DNA of 64,000 nt. Origin: Baekduia alba (GTDB lineage: Bacteria; Actinomycetota; Thermoleophilia; Solirubrobacterales; Solirubrobacteraceae). Under the pieces are notes generated by a model, which was not told the DNA's origin, searched no databases, and saw only the letters and a list, made by a program, of their open reading frames with translations. The stretch is from assembly GCF_028416635.1 (NCBI RefSeq), contig NZ_CP114013.1, positions 5,394,001 through 5,458,000 of the forward strand, written 5' to 3'. The translations under genes were made by a program, and so were the position numbers. Positions 33,929 through 42,276 of the stretch are shown in pieces; within the stretch, counting starts at the first letter, position 1; every line of letters begins with the position of its first letter.

Positions 33929-36448
33929 GTGCTCCCCAGGCGCGCCATCCTGGCCACGGCGTTGTCCGCCGCGGCCTTCATCACCCCAGCGGCGTCGGCA
34001 GTGGCCGACACGACGCTGAACGTCGTCCCACACGGCAACGAGACCCCCGGCGTGCCGTGGGCCACCGCGCCCGGCATCCTGCCCGCCGACACGCAGGCCA
34101 AGATGTACGACCGGATCACGCCGCTGTTCCGCGACATCGACGAGAACGTGCTCAAGCCGAGCACCGACGGCACCGGCTACTACAAGTCGGCCGCGCTGCT
34201 GCCGCAGAACGACCCGTCGTTCGTGACGACCGAGAACGTCGGCGGGACGTCGCCGACGGCCGGCGCCGTCAGCGCGACGATCCAGCGCGACCGCTACGGC
34301 GTGCCGCACATCTACTCCGGCACCGACGCGGGCGCCGTCTTCGGCGCCGGCTGGGCGGTCGCCACCGACCAGGGGCTGCTGCTCACCCAGGCGCGCTACA
34401 ACGGCGTCGCGGGCCTGATCGACCTGCCGGGCGTCCCGGCCATCAACCTGGTCCTCGGGTTGTACAACTACACGCCGTCGGCCAAGGTCATCAAGCAGGC
34501 CACCGACCTGCAGACGAAGTCGATCCAGGCGCAGGGTGCGCAGGGCAAGCAGCTGCTCGACGACATCGACACGTACCTGGCGGGCATCAACGCCTACTAC
34601 GCCAAGACGTCGCCGACGACGCCGAAGTTCACCCGGACCGACATCTACGCGTTGAACGCGATCAAGTCGCAGTTCCTGGGCGAGGGTGGCGGCCAGGAGG
34701 TCGACAACGCGCTGTTCCTGGACTCGCTCCGCGGCAAGTTGGGGTCCAAGAAGGGCGACGGGGCGTTCGCGGACCTGCGGGCGCGCAACGATCCCGAGGC
34801 GAGCGTCACGACGACCAAGTCGTTCCCGAACCAGACGGACGTGAGCGTCGCGAAGCCGTCCGGCATGGTGCGGCTGAAGAGCGGGACGTTCAAGAACTCG
34901 TTCATCACGCTGCCGGGCGCGAAGGCGGCCAAGGCCTCCGCCGCATCGGTCGGCAAGCGCCAGCTGGCGTCGAACATCCTGATCGTCAGCGGGTCGAAGT
35001 CCGCGACCGGCAAGCCGCTGTTCGTCGGCGGCCCGCAGATCGGCTTCAACTACCCCGGCCTGACGATGGAGATGCAGCTCAAGTCGCCGTCGTTCAACGT
35101 CGAGGGCGTCACGTCCGCCCCGTTCCCGGGCTACATGCTGATCGGCCACGGCGCCGACTACGCGTGGTCGCTCACCTCGGCCGGCGCCGACATCATCGAC
35201 ACGTACGCCGAGAAGCTGTGCGGCGGGTCCAAGACCAAGTACGTGTGGAAGGGCAAGTGCAAGGTCATGGAGAAGGTCGACGCCGGGACGATCGCCAAGG
35301 GCGCGTCGAAGGTGAAGGCCGTCTTCTACCGCACGGTGCACGGGCCGGTCATCGGCTACGCCAAGGACGAGAAGACGGGCAAGACGGTGGCCCTGTCGCA
35401 GAAGCGCTCGTCCTACGGGCGTGAGACGGTCGACCAGCTGTTCAACCAGGACCTGACCTACGGTCGCGTGCACAGCGCGAAGGACTTCGTGAAGGCCGCG
35501 GCCAAGACGCCGCAGACCTTCAACTCGTTCTACGCGAGCGCGACGGAGTCGGCGTTCTACACGGCGGGCGCGCTGCCGCTGCGGCCCAAGGGCGTCAACG
35601 GCGACCTGCCGGTCGACGGCCAGGGCAAGTACGAGTGGAAGGGCGAGCTGGCCGCGTCCAAGCACCCGCAGGTCATCGACCCGGCCAGCGGCTACATCGT
35701 CAACTGGAACAACAAGCCGGCGGCGGACTTCCCGGCCGGCGACGACCGCTTCGGCAACGAGGGCGGGATCCAGCGCGTCGACATGCTCAAGAGCGAGTTG
35801 TCGCGGTACGGCAAGGCGACGCTGCCCAACGTGCTGGCCTCGGCCAACGCGGCGGCCACCGAGGACGTCCGCATCACGCAGCTCTGGCCGACGCTCAAGG
35901 CGATGCTCGCGCGCGGCAAGTCGCCGTCGGCGGGCGCCACCGTCGCGGTTGCGGAGCTGCAGAAGTGGTACGCCGCTGGCGGCTCGCGCGTCGACCGCAA
36001 CCTCGACGGCAACGTCGACCAGCCCGGCGCGGTCATCCTCGACACGGCGTGGAAGAAGATCACCGACGCTGGCCTGTGCGACCGCCTCGGCACCTCGTTG
36101 TGCAAGGGGCTGGAGGGCCGGATCTCCCGGTTCGACCTCCCGCCGGGCGGCCAGTACAGCGGCTGGCACCAGTACATGGGCAAGGACCTGCGCACCATGT
36201 TGGGGCAGAAGGTCAAGGGCAAGTACAACATCAGGTATTGCGGTGACGGCTCCGTCTCGCGGTGCTCGAAGGAGCTGTGGGCGGCGATCGACGGCGCGTC
36301 GAAGTCGATCACGGCCAAGCAGGGCAGCGACGTGAGCAAGTGGACCGAGAAGGCGGCGACGATCCAGTTCTCGCCGCTCCCGCTGTTCCAGATGCAGTAC
36401 ACCAACAAGCCCACGGGCATCCATCAGGTGATGGCCTTCGGGCAGTAG
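33929..36448 (+). CDS. Secreted penicillin-acylase-family Ntn hydrolase
   Basis: 839 aa from the GTG at 33929, with GGAGGAGGG upstream. A signal peptide (RRAILATALSAAAFITPAASA) is followed by the acylase alpha region (IQRDRYGVPHIYSGTDAGAVFGAGWAVATDQ). After an extended linker comes the beta region, starting at the likely nucleophile Ser348 in RQLASNILIVSGS. The GTP-like family motifs FVGGPQIGFNYPG, GHGADYAWSLTS and RTVHGPVIGY follow. Such enzymes self-cleave and hydrolyse amides such as acyl-homoserine lactones, penicillins or lipopeptides outside the membrane. The substrate is unknown. The palindrome upstream suggests specific control. Confidence 0.88.
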   Translation: MLPRRAILATALSAAAFITPAASAVADTTLNVVPHGNETPGVPWATAPGILPADTQAKMYDRITPLFRDIDENVLKPSTDGTGYYKSAALLPQNDPSFVTTENVGGTSPTAGAVSATIQRDRYGVPHIYSGTDAGAVFGAGWAVATDQGLLLTQARYNGVAGLIDLPGVPAINLVLGLYNYTPSAKVIKQATDLQTKSIQAQGAQGKQLLDDIDTYLAGINAYYAKTSPTTPKFTRTDIYALNAIKSQFLGEGGGQEVDNALFLDSLRGKLGSKKGDGAFADLRARNDPEASVTTTKSFPNQTDVSVAKPSGMVRLKSGTFKNSFITLPGAKAAKASAASVGKRQLASNILIVSGSKSATGKPLFVGGPQIGFNYPGLTMEMQLKSPSFNVEGVTSAPFPGYMLIGHGADYAWSLTSAGADIIDTYAEKLCGGSKTKYVWKGKCKVMEKVDAGTIAKGASKVKAVFYRTVHGPVIGYAKDEKTGKTVALSQKRSSYGRETVDQLFNQDLTYGRVHSAKDFVKAAAKTPQTFNSFYASATESAFYTAGALPLRPKGVNGDLPVDGQGKYEWKGELAASKHPQVIDPASGYIVNWNNKPAADFPAGDDRFGNEGGIQRVDMLKSELSRYGKATLPNVLASANAAATEDVRITQLWPTLKAMLARGKSPSAGATVAVAELQKWYAAGGSRVDRNLDGNVDQPGAVILDTAWKKITDAGLCDRLGTSLCKGLEGRISRFDLPPGGQYSGWHQYMGKDLRTMLGQKVKGKYNIRYCGDGSVSRCSKELWAAIDGASKSITAKQGSDVSKWTEKAATIQFSPLPLFQMQYTNKPTGIHQVMAFGQ

Positions 36449-36464
36449 TTGATGTATCGGCCTT

Positions 36465-36499
36465 ACGCCACGCTCACTCGTTCAGGGTGAGCGTGGCGT
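36465..36499. terminator. 13-bp stem bidirectional terminator between acylase and DUF3352-like genes
   Basis: ACGCCACGCTCAC (36465-36477) is perfectly complementary to GTGAGCGTGGCGT (36487-36499) with a 9-nt loop. It lies just after the acylase stop and overlaps the last codons and stop of the convergent gene, so it can end both transcripts. Confidence 0.7.
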
Positions 36500-38036
36500 C
36501 GAGGTCGGTGCCGGCGCGGCTCGCCTCAGCGGTCGCGTCGAGGTCCCCGAAGCCCCCGAGCACGAGGCGGGCGAGGCCGGGGAGGTCGAAGCGGCGGATG
36601 ACCTCGTCCTGGACGGCCTGGTCGTCGGCGTGGAGCTCGAGGGCGCCGCGCGCGGCGACCGTCGTCGGCCTGCGGTCGGCGATCGCCTGGAGGTCGGCCG
36701 TGAGGTCGTTGGTCACCACGAGGGTGTTGCCCAGGACGGCGGCCTTCAGGATGGCCTTGCCGTTGCTGGTGATGGCGTAGGCGTCGCCGTCGCGGTCGAC
36801 GTCGAGGTCGACGTTGGCGAGGTCCAACGCGAAGTCGGGAACGGCGGCGATGCGATCGAGGGCCGTGCGGAGCGGGCCGCCGTCCTCGAGCTCGGCGCGG
36901 AGGGCGAGGGTGTTCGGCCGGGGCTCGGGCGTGATCGTGGTCGTGCCGGTGAGCTGGTCGATCAGCGCGTCGTCGACGTCGATGCGGCCGAACGTCTTCA
37001 GCGGGCCCTTGACGGAGTCGAGCGTGTCGAGGGCGTTGGTGATGGACTTCAGGAACGGCAGCTTGAGGTCGTTGCGTGCCGCGTCGAGGACCTTGATGGT
37101 CTGCGCGAGGCCGCGAATGCCGGCGTGGATGGGGCGCGGGCCGGGCGCGGGGCGGGGCGGCTGCGGACCGGGCGCGAGCGGGAGGTCCTGGTCGGTCAGG
37201 TGCGCCGGGTCGGTGGCGAGGTGGACCTTGAGGTGGACGCCCGGCTTCTCGATCGCCAGCGTCAGCGCGCCGCCGCGCAGCGCGTCGACCCAGGGCACGC
37301 CGGCGGCGCTGCTCGCCACGATGGCGCGGGCGTTCGTCCAGGCCCGGACGAGCGCCGGCTCCTTGGCGAGCGGGCCGAGGCGCTGGTCGAAGGTCGCGCG
37401 AGTCAGGCCGCCCTTGTTGTCGTGGAGCCGGAAGGCGGCGGCGACGGTTTGGTGATTGGCGCCGAGCACCACGTCCGGACCCTTCACGCCGATCACGCCG
37501 GCGTTGGCTGGCAAGGTGTAGGTGTTGGAAGTCGTCTTCTTGAGCCGACCGTCGTCGGCGGCGCGTTCGAGCGTCGCCTCGACGTCGTCGGCGGAGCGGC
37601 CCACGACCGCTGCCGTCACGCCCGCCTTCAGCACCGGCGCGAGCTCGAGGCGCAGCGAGGAGATCGACGCGGCCAGGCTCGTGATCGCGTCCGGCGGGCC
37701 CCAGGCGACGAGCGGCCCGCCGAGCAGGTCCGGGAGGTCCTGGTCGGCGTCGAGGCCGAGCGTCCGGACCGACTCCCGGACACCGTCCGCCGCGAACCGC
37801 GCGGCCGGGAACGTGCGGGCGAGCTCCCGGAGCCTGCGACCCTGCGGCGAGGAGGACTGGACGTCGAACTGCGCGACCGCCGGCGCACTCGCCGGAGCGA
37901 AGCTCAACGCCTCCGCGAGCGGGTCGGCGACCGCGGCGCCCTTGTCCTCGCCACCGCCTCCGAGGAGCACGACGGCGACAACCACCACCACGGCGACGAT
38001 CCCCCCACCAACGACCACCCACCGCCACGACGACAC
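36474..38036 (-). CDS. DUF3352-like membrane-anchored protein
   Basis: 520 aa if started at the GTG at 38036, followed by SSWRWVVVGGG. A GTG at 38075 is also in frame, but it would abut the tRNA-Phe 5' end and leave no room for a tRNA promoter. A single N-terminal membrane helix (VVVGGGIVAVVVVVAVVLL) is followed by a large extracytoplasmic region with repeated segments such as GPLVAWGPPDA and VDALRGGALTLAIEKPG, and a Pro-rich middle. Length and pattern fit DUF3352 proteins, whose function is unknown. The N-terminal helix suggests a membrane-bound outward-facing protein. Confidence 0.75.
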   Translation of the reverse strand: MSSWRWVVVGGGIVAVVVVVAVVLLGGGGEDKGAAVADPLAEALSFAPASAPAVAQFDVQSSSPQGRRLRELARTFPAARFAADGVRESVRTLGLDADQDLPDLLGGPLVAWGPPDAITSLAASISSLRLELAPVLKAGVTAAVVGRSADDVEATLERAADDGRLKKTTSNTYTLPANAGVIGVKGPDVVLGANHQTVAAAFRLHDNKGGLTRATFDQRLGPLAKEPALVRAWTNARAIVASSAAGVPWVDALRGGALTLAIEKPGVHLKVHLATDPAHLTDQDLPLAPGPQPPRPAPGPRPIHAGIRGLAQTIKVLDAARNDLKLPFLKSITNALDTLDSVKGPLKTFGRIDVDDALIDQLTGTTTITPEPRPNTLALRAELEDGGPLRTALDRIAAVPDFALDLANVDLDVDRDGDAYAITSNGKAILKAAVLGNTLVVTNDLTADLQAIADRRPTTVAARGALELHADDQAVQDEVIRRFDLPGLARLVLGGFGDLDATAEASRAGTDLDATLTLNE

Positions 38037-38075
38037 GGCAACGACCCTACCCCTCGCGCTACCCTTCCGCGCCAC

Positions 38076-38148
38076 GGCGAGTTAGCTCAGTTGGTAGAGC
38101 ACACGACTGAAAATCGTGGTGTCCCCGGTTCGAGTCCGGGACTCGCCA
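38076..38148 (+). tRNA. tRNA-Phe (anticodon GAA)
   Basis: A full cloverleaf can be read: acceptor GGCGAGT pairs with ACTCGCC (38141-38147) with discriminator A. The D-arm is GCTC-AGTTGGTA-GAGC, the anticodon stem CACGA/TCGTG encloses CTGAAAA (anticodon GAA), and the T-arm CCCGG-TTCGAGT-CCGGG is standard. CCA is not encoded. A Rho-independent terminator follows 9 nt later. The gene's 3' flank is a possible integration boundary. Confidence 0.97.
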
Positions 38149-38156
38149 TGCCCGAA

Positions 38157-38185
38157 AGGCGCCGCAAATCGGCGCCTTTTTCTTT
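38157..38185 (+). terminator. Rho-independent terminator of tRNA-Phe
   Basis: AGGCGCCG (38157-38164) and CGGCGCCT (38170-38177) form a perfect 8-bp stem with loop CAAAT, followed by TTTTTCTTT. It is one of few classical U-tract terminators in the window. Its 3' part recurs at 50063-50077. Confidence 0.9.
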
Positions 38186-38304
38186 GCCGCGACGGCGCCG
38201 AAACTGAGCGCCTACGCGCTACTTCCGGATTCCATGGCCTGATCATGGCCTAATGGGCGCCGTGAAACGCTCTCAGCGAGGCGCGCGCGCAGCTCCGCGA
38301 TCGG

Positions 38305-38652
38305 TCAATGGGCGCGCTGGACCATGCGGTGGCAGCTGGGGCAGAGCAGGGCTAGGTCCGACAGGTTCGTGACGCGCTCCGACCGCTGGCCGGGTGGGAC
38401 GGTGTGGTGGCATTCGATGAAGCCTTCGCCGAGCTCGCCGTAGCGCTCGGCGAAGTCCAGGTCGCAGGCCTCGCAGGCGAGCCGGCCGGTGGCCTTGAGG
38501 ACCGCGTCCTCCTTGGCCCGCGCGACGCGCGGGTCGCGCTCGCGGGCTCGATGCTCGCGGAACACGATGCGCCCCTTTACTGCGGACGCCTCGCCCTCCT
38601 CGGGCGGCAGCACCACCGTCAGTCCATCGGCGCTGGCCGTGATGCGCTCCAC
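38305..38652 (-). CDS. HNH-family nuclease, probably N-terminally truncated
   Basis: 115 aa from a GTG at 38652. The HNH core is CEACDLDFAERYGELGEG, then FIECHHTVPPG and LALLCPSCHRMVQR, with zinc-type Cys pairs and the catalytic HH. Related McrA/HNH proteins carry a longer N-terminal region before KGRIVFREHRARERDP. Here the frame stays open upstream only about 20 codons (to an in-frame TGA near 38,715) without a better start. I read it as the C-terminal part of a longer gene whose 5' end was lost, just inside the region beginning at tRNA-Phe. It may be non-functional. Confidence 0.7.
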   Translation of the reverse strand: MERITASADGLTVVLPPEEGEASAVKGRIVFREHRARERDPRVARAKEDAVLKATGRLACEACDLDFAERYGELGEGFIECHHTVPPGQRSERVTNLSDLALLCPSCHRMVQRAH

Positions 38653-38961
38653 CGCGGCGGCCAGCGCGTCGGGGTCGTCAGCGAACCACGCTGTCGATCG
38701 ACGCCCGCATCGCCGTCACGACACCGACCAAATCCCAGAGGCCGGGGAACAGGGGCGGCGATCCGTCGCCACCCCTGTCGTTCGCGGTGTAACGGCACCC
38801 ATCTCTGACCACTCCCGGCATGGACTTGCGGTTCCCGTTACAGGAGCGGCCGTAGCCGTCGCGATGCGGAAGTCGCTCGACCCACAGCACCGAACCGAAT
38901 TGCGCGCGACGGCGAACGGCTCCAGTATGCACTCGACCAAGCCACAGGAGTTGGAGGATTG
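38653..38961. other. Non-coding stretch with an inverted TGTAACGG pair
   Basis: I see no convincing gene here; a possible 108-codon minus-strand frame (38678-39004) has no recognisable features. TGTAACGG at 38788-38795 and CCGTTACA at 38835-38842 form an 8-bp inverted pair 39 bp apart. This is likely the control region of the four-gene plus-strand unit beginning at 38962, whose start is preceded by GGAGG. Confidence 0.45.
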
Positions 38962-39588
38962 ATGAGTAGTACGTATCAGTTTGACGACGGTTCCATTGCC
39001 GCACGCGCTGGCCTCCACGGCGGAGATGTGACCCGACGCGGGATCCTGTCGGCCGGCTTGGCCGGCCTGGCGACCGTGCCGGTAATCGCCTCGCTTCACG
39101 GGCTCGCCGACCTCGGCGGCGGCGGAGCCGGCCTCGGTCAACCGGCGGCGGCCGCGGCCGCCACGGAGAAGATCACCCGGGGCGCCGTGCGGCGCTTCAA
39201 CGCGCCCTGGCTGACGCCCGGCGCTCGGCTCAAGCTGCCCAGCGGCATCCAGGCGGTCGCGGTCGAGGGCTGGTTCGAGAACCGCACACGGGTTGCGCCG
39301 AAGCCGCTCGCCTGGCCGCATCTGCCGGCGGCCGACGGCACCAGGGTCGACGCGTCGGTCGTGCCCAAGCCCGGCGCGCCGTCGTTGATGGCGGTCCTGA
39401 CCGGGTTCGATCGAGGCCGCTACGAGCTCGTCCACGCCAACGGCAAGGTCGATCGCGTCAAGTGGGACGCCGAGCGCTTCCCCTACCTCTGGTACTGGGC
39501 GGAGTGGGGCGCCGCGAAGCACTTCCCGTTCATGGGGAGCTTCTACCACCTCTCACTCCAGCCGCTCTCACACAACCCGGTCAGCTGA
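38962..39588 (+). CDS. Tat-exported protein resembling the C-terminal part of aldose 1-epimerases
   Basis: 208 aa from the ATG at 38962, with GGAGG 5 nt upstream. A twin-arginine signal (TRRGILSAGLAGLATVPVIA) follows a ~23-residue polar N-terminus. The mature part contains WDAERFPYLWYWAEWG and FPFMGSFYHLSLQPLSHNP, recalling the last strands of aldose-1-epimerase/DUF4432-like proteins, where the motif normally reads EPW. Here Glu is replaced by Gln and the protein ends right after it. It is short for an epimerase, so catalysis is doubtful. It is the first gene of a unit with a DUF4331-like protein, TatA and a Ni/Co permease. Confidence 0.6.
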   Translation: MSSTYQFDDGSIAARAGLHGGDVTRRGILSAGLAGLATVPVIASLHGLADLGGGGAGLGQPAAAAAATEKITRGAVRRFNAPWLTPGARLKLPSGIQAVAVEGWFENRTRVAPKPLAWPHLPAADGTRVDASVVPKPGAPSLMAVLTGFDRGRYELVHANGKVDRVKWDAERFPYLWYWAEWGAAKHFPFMGSFYHLSLQPLSHNPVS

Positions 39589-39599
39589 GGAGCCCGGAC

Positions 39600-40649
39600 A
39601 TGTCGCACCATCTTGACTACAGCGATCCGACGCTGGACATCACCGACGTCTTCTGCTTCGGCGGCACCAAGAGCACGGTGATGGTCCTCAACGTCGCTCC
39701 GAATCAGACCACCGGCTTCAACCCGGCCGGGATGTACGAGCTCAAGCTCGACACCAGCACGCCCCTCGATTACGTCGAGGACATCACGTTCCGCGTGACG
39801 GTGCCCGACCCACAGCACTTCAGGCTCGAGATGCTGACGGGCAACCAGGCGCGTGACCGCTACGCCGTGGGCACGCTCCTGGCCACCGGCAGCGTCGGCA
39901 CGACCGTCGTCTGCTCCAACGGGGTCAAGGTCTTCGTCGGCGAGCGCGGCGAGCCGTTCTACATCGACCCACGCTGGCTCGTGGCGATCAAGGGAGCGCT
40001 GAGCACGGGCACCGCCGCGGACGTCGACTCACTCGATCCCAACACGTCCCAGAACGCCTTCGGCCAGAGCAACGTTAGCTCGATCGTCGTCGAGGTGCCA
40101 ACCGCCATCACGGGCGGCCACAAGCTGGGCTTCTGGGGGAACTCGTCGCTCAAGGACGAGAGCGGCGTCTGGCATCAGGCCCAGCACGCCGCAAACCCGC
40201 TCATCGGCGTCTTGTACGACTTCGCCCACGGCTCGGCCGCGACCTCCTACAACGGGACCACGCCCAAGGAGCAGCTGGATGCCAAGAACAACAAGACCGG
40301 GGTCTGGGAGCAGGTGCGCGACGAGACGACCGCCGTCGTGGCGGCCATGGGCACCTACAGCCAGGGGGCCTATGGCAAGCCGACCGCGGCGGCGTACGGC
40401 AGGTACGTGGCCAACACGGTCTTCCCGGATGTTCTGACGTACAACCCCGGCACGACCGCCGGCTACGGCCCGCTCGTGCCAGCCGGCCCGCGCGATCAGA
40501 ACGGCAGAGGCCTGACCGAGCAGTCCATCGAAGCCATCTTCGAGGTCGTGCTCAACCGGCACGTCGAGATGGGCCTGGACGCAAGCGACGCGACCGGCCA
40601 GCTGCTCACGGCGTTCCCCTACCTGAGCGATCCGATCGCCGGCGGCTGA
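39600..40649 (+). CDS. DUF4331-like protein
   Basis: 349 aa from the ATG at 39600, with GAGGAG upstream and 11 nt after the preceding stop. The N-terminus SHHLDYSDPTLDITDVFCF matches the SHxxxP...DxxDxYxF opening of DUF4331 proteins. The rest is beta-rich, with VEDITFRVTVPDP, EPFYIDPRWL and NVSSIVVEVP. No signal peptide is visible, unlike many DUF4331 members. The family's function is not established. Co-transcription with a Tat substrate, TatA and a nickel/cobalt permease hints at a metal-related or exported system. Confidence 0.7.
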   Translation: MSHHLDYSDPTLDITDVFCFGGTKSTVMVLNVAPNQTTGFNPAGMYELKLDTSTPLDYVEDITFRVTVPDPQHFRLEMLTGNQARDRYAVGTLLATGSVGTTVVCSNGVKVFVGERGEPFYIDPRWLVAIKGALSTGTAADVDSLDPNTSQNAFGQSNVSSIVVEVPTAITGGHKLGFWGNSSLKDESGVWHQAQHAANPLIGVLYDFAHGSAATSYNGTTPKEQLDAKNNKTGVWEQVRDETTAVVAAMGTYSQGAYGKPTAAAYGRYVANTVFPDVLTYNPGTTAGYGPLVPAGPRDQNGRGLTEQSIEAIFEVVLNRHVEMGLDASDATGQLLTAFPYLSDPIAGG

Positions 40650-40664
40650 CCCAAAGGAGACACG

Positions 40665-40964
40665 ATGCCGAGCATCGGACCTATGGAGCTCGTGATCGTC
40701 CTCGTGATCGCGTTGCTCGTCCTCGGCCCCAAGCGGTTGCCGGAAGCCGGACGCGGCATCGGCCGCGGCATGCGCGAGTTCAAAGAGGGACTCCGCGGAC
40801 ACGAGGACGCGGAGCCGCGCGCGGTCCGCGATCCCGCAGGCACAGACGTTCCCGGGGTTGCGCGCGCCGCAACCGCCGCGTCGCCCGCCGACGGACGCCA
40901 CCCCCAGGCGGCCTCGGCGGGCGACGAGCCCGAACGCCCGCCGCAGGCTGCCGCGTCGGCCTGA
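40665..40964 (+). CDS. tatA: TatA/TatE-type twin-arginine translocase subunit
   Basis: 99 aa from the ATG at 40665, with AAAGGAGA upstream. A short N-terminal membrane helix (MELVIVLVIALLVLGP) is followed by the hinge and amphipathic helix KRLPEAGRGIGRGMREFKEGL, the TatA signature. The rest is a disordered Ala/Pro/charged tail. TatA forms the variable pore that moves folded proteins across the membrane. An isolated tatA, away from tatC and next to a Tat-signal gene, suggests a dedicated extra copy. Its stop overlaps the permease start by one base. Confidence 0.92.
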   Translation: MPSIGPMELVIVLVIALLVLGPKRLPEAGRGIGRGMREFKEGLRGHEDAEPRAVRDPAGTDVPGVARAATAASPADGRHPQAASAGDEPERPPQAAASA

Positions 40965-42085
40965 TGGCGACCTCGTCCGCTCACCGCGCAACGGTCTCGC
41001 GCTGGGACCGAGCGCGGTCGGTGTTGACCCCGGCAGAGTGGCGCCGGGCCATGAGCCTGGCGCTGGTCGTCATCGGCCTGCACGCCGTTGGCTTCTTCGT
41101 CCTGCTCGTCCTGGTGATCCCACAGAACCTGAGCCTCGGCAACGGCAACGTCTTCGGGCTGGGCCTGGGCATGACCGCCTACACGCTCGGGCTGCGTCAC
41201 GCTTTCGACGCCGACCACATCGGGGCCATCGACAACACCACGCGCAAGTTGATGGCCAACGGCCAGCGCCCCTTGAGCGTCGGCTTCTTCTTCGCGCTCG
41301 GCCACTCGACCATCGTGTTCCTGCTCGCGCTCGCGTTCTCGGTCGGGGCTCGCGGGCTCAGCGGCTCGGTGCAGAACGACGACTCAACTCTGCACGCCGT
41401 GACCAGCCTGATCGGCCCCAGCGTGTCCGGAGCGTTCCTGCTGCTGATCGGCGTGCTCAACCTGCTGCTCTTGATCAACGTCGTCAAGCTGTTCCGGCGG
41501 ATGCGCTCGGGCCACGTCGAGGAGCGACAGCTGGAGGCCCAGCTCAACGGCCGCGGGCTGCTCAACCGCCTCTACGGACGCTCGACGCGCGCCATCGCGA
41601 AGCCGTGGCACATGTACCCGCTGGGGATGCTGTTCGGCCTCGGCTTCGATACGGCGACGGAGGTCGTGCTGCTGTTCCTGGCCGCCGGAGCGGCCACCGC
41701 CGGCCTGCCGTTCTACGCGATCCTGTGCCTCCCGATCCTCTTCGCCGCCGGCATGACGCTGTTGGACACGATCGACGGGGCGTTCATGAACTTCGCCTAC
41801 GGCTGGGCGTTCTCCACGCCGGTGCGAAAGATCTACTACAACATCGCCATCACCGGGTTGTCGGTGGGTGTCGCGCTGATCGTCGGCAGCGTCGAGCTGC
41901 TGTCGGTGCTGGCCGAGCGCTTCAGGCTCCGCGGCGGCGTCTGGGACCTGGCCGCCGGCGTCGATCTCAACGTCGTCGGCTACTTCATCGTCGCGCTGTT
42001 CGTCCTGACCTGGGCCGTCGCGCTCGCCGTCTGGCGGCTCGGGCGCATCGAAGAACGCTGGTCGGCGCACCTCGAGACGCCATGA
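40964..42085 (+). CDS. HoxN/HupN/NixA-family nickel/cobalt permease
   Basis: 373 aa from the ATG at 40964, coupled to tatA. It has about eight membrane segments. The signature RHAFDADHIGAIDN (HX4DH) in the second helix binds the metal, and LGFDTATEV and GMTLLDTIDGAFM are the other two conserved NiCoT motifs. It takes up Ni2+ or Co2+ at high affinity; the preference cannot be read reliably. No nickel enzyme is encoded nearby. Grouping with a Tat-exported protein and TatA raises the idea of a metal-loaded secreted protein (inference). Confidence 0.92.
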   Translation: MATSSAHRATVSRWDRARSVLTPAEWRRAMSLALVVIGLHAVGFFVLLVLVIPQNLSLGNGNVFGLGLGMTAYTLGLRHAFDADHIGAIDNTTRKLMANGQRPLSVGFFFALGHSTIVFLLALAFSVGARGLSGSVQNDDSTLHAVTSLIGPSVSGAFLLLIGVLNLLLLINVVKLFRRMRSGHVEERQLEAQLNGRGLLNRLYGRSTRAIAKPWHMYPLGMLFGLGFDTATEVVLLFLAAGAATAGLPFYAILCLPILFAAGMTLLDTIDGAFMNFAYGWAFSTPVRKIYYNIAITGLSVGVALIVGSVELLSVLAERFRLRGGVWDLAAGVDLNVVGYFIVALFVLTWAVALAVWRLGRIEERWSAHLETP

Positions 42086-42276
42086 GCCTCGACGCGGGCG
42101 CCGAGAACCACCACTGAGGTCCACCCCATCCCCGAGCTCCTGCGATCGCCGGGCCGATGACGGATCCCGGTCAGCGCGATGACCAGAGCCGATCGGGACG
42201 TGGGTCGGACCCCGCCGCGGCCACGACGCGACTGGAGTGGCGAGCTAGTCTCCAGGACGCCGTGGGGGGAGCGACC

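Noticed and set aside
36474-38075. GTG at 38075 as the start of the DUF3352-like gene
   Set aside because: It touches the first base of tRNA-Phe. The GTG at 38036 precedes the membrane helix and leaves space for the tRNA promoter.
38678-39004. A 108-codon minus-strand ORF upstream of the Tat/Ni unit
   Set aside because: No recognisable domain; it overlaps the likely promoter and the start of a better-supported gene.
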